Assembly: GCF_000160775.2 (NCBI RefSeq)
Contig: NZ_CM001024.1
Span: 2,848,172-2,912,171, forward strand
Direction of reading: 5' to 3'
Origin: Aeromicrobium marinum DSM 15272
Lineage (GTDB): Bacteria > Actinomycetota > Actinomycetes > Propionibacteriales > Nocardioidaceae
DNA: 64,000 nucleotides
The position numbers and the translations under genes are program-made. The notes beneath the pieces are model-generated. The model ran no database searches. It was not told the DNA's origin and worked only from the letters and a program-made list of their open reading frames with translations. Of the stretch, positions 62,286 through 64,000 are shown piece by piece; positions within the stretch are counted from its first letter, which is position 1; each line of letters begins with the position of its first letter.

Positions 62286-62570
62286 ATGACCGACACACCA
62301 GAGGTCCGACGCAACGACGACGCCGGCCGCTACGAGATCCTGGCCGACGGCCAGGTCGCCGGGTACACCGAGTTCCGCGCCGACGGCGACGTCCTGACGT
62401 TCCCGCACACGGTGGTGGAGTCCGCCTTCGAGGGGCGGGGCCTGGCCGGCACGCTCGTCGCCGAGGCGCTCGACGACGTCCGTCGCCGGGGCCAGAAGAT
62501 CGTCCCCACCTGCGCGTACGTGCGCCACTTCGTCGAGAAGCACCCCGAGTACGCCGACCTCGTCGCCTGA
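62286..62570 (+). CDS. small GNAT-like acetyltransferase (YjdJ type)
   Basis: A 94-residue protein of the short GNAT family with acetyl-CoA site VVESAFEGRGLAGTLVAEAL and VPTCAYVRHFVEKHPEYADL, which carries the conserved Cys and His of the YjdJ group. ATG 62286 was chosen, though GTG 62268 is possible. Physiological substrate unknown; the family is linked to protein-lysine or small-molecule acetylation. Confidence 0.8.
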   Translation: MTDTPEVRRNDDAGRYEILADGQVAGYTEFRADGDVLTFPHTVVESAFEGRGLAGTLVAEALDDVRRRGQKIVPTCAYVRHFVEKHPEYADLVA

Positions 62571-62623
62571 GCGGGTGTCGGGGGTCACCACGCCGGGATG
62601 CCCGCCCCGGGGCTCCTCGCTGC

Positions 62624-62629
62624 TAGGCT
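62624..62629 (+). promoter_or_regulatory. -10 box TAGGCT upstream of the helicase leader ORF
   Basis: TAGGCT lies 8 nt before GTG 62638 and 132 nt before the helicase start. It suggests a transcript with an upstream ORF and a long leader relative to the helicase. Confidence 0.4.
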
Positions 62630-62637
62630 GGCCCCAC

Positions 62638-62751
62638 GTGAGCGCGGCTTCCGAGCCGGCGCCCGTCGCCCGACGATGGAGAGCACCCCTGCTGCTCCAG
62701 GCCATCGGGCCCGTATCGTCAGCGCCGCTCGTCGGCGCCGTCAGTCTGTGA
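62638..62751 (+). CDS. possible 37-residue leader ORF before the helicase
   Basis: GTG 62638 begins MSAASEPAPVARRWRAPLLL and ends with TGA at 62749-62751, 9 bp before the helicase GTG and in the same frame. TAGGCT is 8 nt upstream. It may be translated leaderlessly and regulate helicase expression, or be chance. The sequence has no known match that I recognise. Confidence 0.3.
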   Translation: MSAASEPAPVARRWRAPLLLQAIGPVSSAPLVGAVSL

Positions 62752-62760
62752 GCCCCTGCT

Positions 62761-64000
62761 GTGAACCAGCCCCTTCCCGGCGCCGCCGTGCGCCCGTTCT
62801 CCTCCTTCGACCTTCCCCGCCCGGTCCTCTCGGCCCTGGCGTCGCGGCAGCTCGACACCCCGACCCCCATCCAGGACGCCGTCATCCCCGACGCCCTCGC
62901 CGGCCACGACGTGCTCGGCAAGGCCCGTACCGGCTCGGGCAAGACCCTGGCCTTCGGGCTGCCGGTGCTCGTGCGGCTCTCCGGCGGCCAGCGCAGGCGC
63001 AAGGCCCCGCGTGGTCTGATCCTGCTGCCCACCCGTGAGCTCGCCACGCAGGTGCGCGATGCCCTGGTGCCCTTCGCCGACCGGCTGAACCTGTCGATGG
63101 CCCTGGTCTACGGCGGCACGCCGATCAACCGGCAGATCAGTGCCGTGACCGCCGGTGTCGACCTGGTCATCGCCACCCCGGGCCGCCTCGGCGACCTGCT
63201 CGAGCGTCGCGCGTTGACGCTCGACGCGATCGAGGTCATCGCCCTCGACGAGGCCGACCACCTGTGCGACCTCGGCTTCTACAAGCCGATCGACGCGATC
63301 CTGGCCAAGACGCCGCAGGGCGCCCAGAAGCTGCTGCTCTCCGCCACCCTCGACGGGGACGTCGACCGGCTGGTGCGTCGTCACCTGCCGGTGCACCGTC
63401 GCCACGAGGTCGACTCCGCCGAGGACGCCCCCGCTGACATGACGCACCACCTGGTCGTCACCCGGCGCGAGGACCGCGTGCGCGTGGCCCGCGACCTGAT
63501 CGCCGGCGAGGACCGCTCCATCGTCTTCACCCGCACCAAGCACGGCGCCCGCCGGCTGGCCAAGCAGCTCAGCACGGCCGGTCTCACCGCCGTCGACCTG
63601 CACGGCGACCTCAACCAGAACCAGCGCGAGCGCAACCTCGCGCGGTTCCGCAACGGCACCGCCGACGTCATCGTGGCGACCGACGTCGCCGCCCGTGGCA
63701 TCCACGTGGACGGCATCGGCCTGGTGGTGCACTACGACCCGCCGGCCGAGCACAAGGCGTTCACGCACCGTTCGGGCCGGACCGCACGAGCCGGGGAGTC
63801 GGGCATCGTGGTGACCCTGGCGACGCCCGAGGACCTCCGCGACGTCGTCGCCATGCAGAACAAGGCCGGCGTCTCGGCCCGCCGTCACGAGGTCGAGGGC
63901 CGCACCCTGACGCTCGCCGGACTCGCGACGGGCGGCACCCTGACGAAGCTGGCCCCGGCGGCCGGCGGCGCGCAGCGCAGCAACGGCGGCCAGCGCCGCG
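62761..64000 (+). CDS. DEAD-box RNA helicase (3' end outside window)
   Basis: The first 413 residues of an SF2 RNA helicase. SSFDLPRPVLSALASRQL is the Q-motif region, GKARTGSGKTLAFGLP motif I, PTRELATQ Ia, ATPGRLGDLL Ib, LDEADHLCDLGF the DEAD box, LLSATLDGD motif III, IVATDVAARGIHVDG motif V, and HRSGRTARAGESG motif VI. It resembles RhlE/DeaD cold-shock helicases involved in RNA unwinding. The GTG at 62761 gives NQPLPGAAVRPFSSF. The C-terminal tail is cut by the window end. Confidence 0.93.
   Translation, partial: MNQPLPGAAVRPFSSFDLPRPVLSALASRQLDTPTPIQDAVIPDALAGHDVLGKARTGSGKTLAFGLPVLVRLSGGQRRRKAPRGLILLPTRELATQVRDALVPFADRLNLSMALVYGGTPINRQISAVTAGVDLVIATPGRLGDLLERRALTLDAIEVIALDEADHLCDLGFYKPIDAILAKTPQGAQKLLLSATLDGDVDRLVRRHLPVHRRHEVDSAEDAPADMTHHLVVTRREDRVRVARDLIAGEDRSIVFTRTKHGARRLAKQLSTAGLTAVDLHGDLNQNQRERNLARFRNGTADVIVATDVAARGIHVDGIGLVVHYDPPAEHKAFTHRSGRTARAGESGIVVTLATPEDLRDVVAMQNKAGVSARRHEVEGRTLTLAGLATGGTLTKLAPAAGGAQRSNGGQRR

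Overview
The window is about 70% G+C DNA with many GTG starts, 1-4 bp gene overlaps and -10 boxes placed directly before start codons. The gene families are typically actinobacterial: GuaB1, Ssd/TadA pilus locus with a DUF4244 pilin, class E sortase, DUF3151, a Lys-rich topoisomerase I, ECF42 with a DGPF protein, and a 6C-like RNA. The best guess is a high-GC actinomycete of the Propionibacteriales/Nocardioidaceae type (Nocardioides or Aeromicrobium-like). This is inferred from gene content, not from a marker-gene comparison.

Region 1 (1-22.6 kb) starts with the truncated guaB1 gene, followed by a large surface-polysaccharide locus. It holds glycosyltransferases (3069, 4207, 20681), seven methyltransferases including three of the FkbM family, an acetyltransferase, an acyl carrier protein / AMP-ligase / SDR trio, a Wzx-like flippase, an SGNH hydrolase, a GDP-mannose 3,5-epimerase, two GDP-mannose 4,6-dehydratase paralogues, a BY-kinase/co-polymerase with a Tyr-Gly tail, and a Wzy/O-antigen-ligase-like polymerase. 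The likely product is a Wzx/Wzy-type polysaccharide built from GDP-mannose-derived sugars, heavily O-methylated and probably acylated.

Region 2 (22.6-36.5 kb) resembles the conserved mycobacterial Rv3644c-Rv3662c neighbourhood: a degenerate Fic protein, a HAD phosphatase, the Ssd-like ATPase, TadA, TadB, TadC, a DUF4244 pilin, a second pilin-like gene with no leader peptide, TadE, TadG-like, a DUF1998 helicase, a STAS-domain protein, a methyltransferase and topA. Region 3 (36.5-45 kb) has membrane proteins (one frameshifted), tmk, holB, a secreted peptidase, chorismate mutase, tRNA-Thr(CGT), an ECF42 sigma factor with its DGPF partner, an aminotransferase and a 6C-like small RNA.

Region 4 (45-64 kb) is housekeeping metabolism: sortase, pyrE, an rRNA/tRNA methyltransferase, a CoA-disulfide-reductase-type enzyme, fba, a diacylglycerol kinase-like gene, purA, purD, purB, purC, an acyl-CoA ligase, an AAC(3)-family protein, a lipase-fold protein lacking its nucleophile, purS, purQ, and a DEAD-box helicase cut by the window end. 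One insertion breaks this order: an AbiEi/nuclease-like gene between fba and the DUF3151 gene, bracketed by two 71-bp inverted copies (66/71 identical) of a palindrome-bearing repeat. I consider this cassette and the leaderless pilin paralogue the most novel items.

No intergenic stretch exceeds 300 bases. The longest are 44961-45224 (small RNA), 23365-23607 (hairpin and CRP-like box), 15807-16013 (divergent promoters) and 62571-62760 (short leader ORF).
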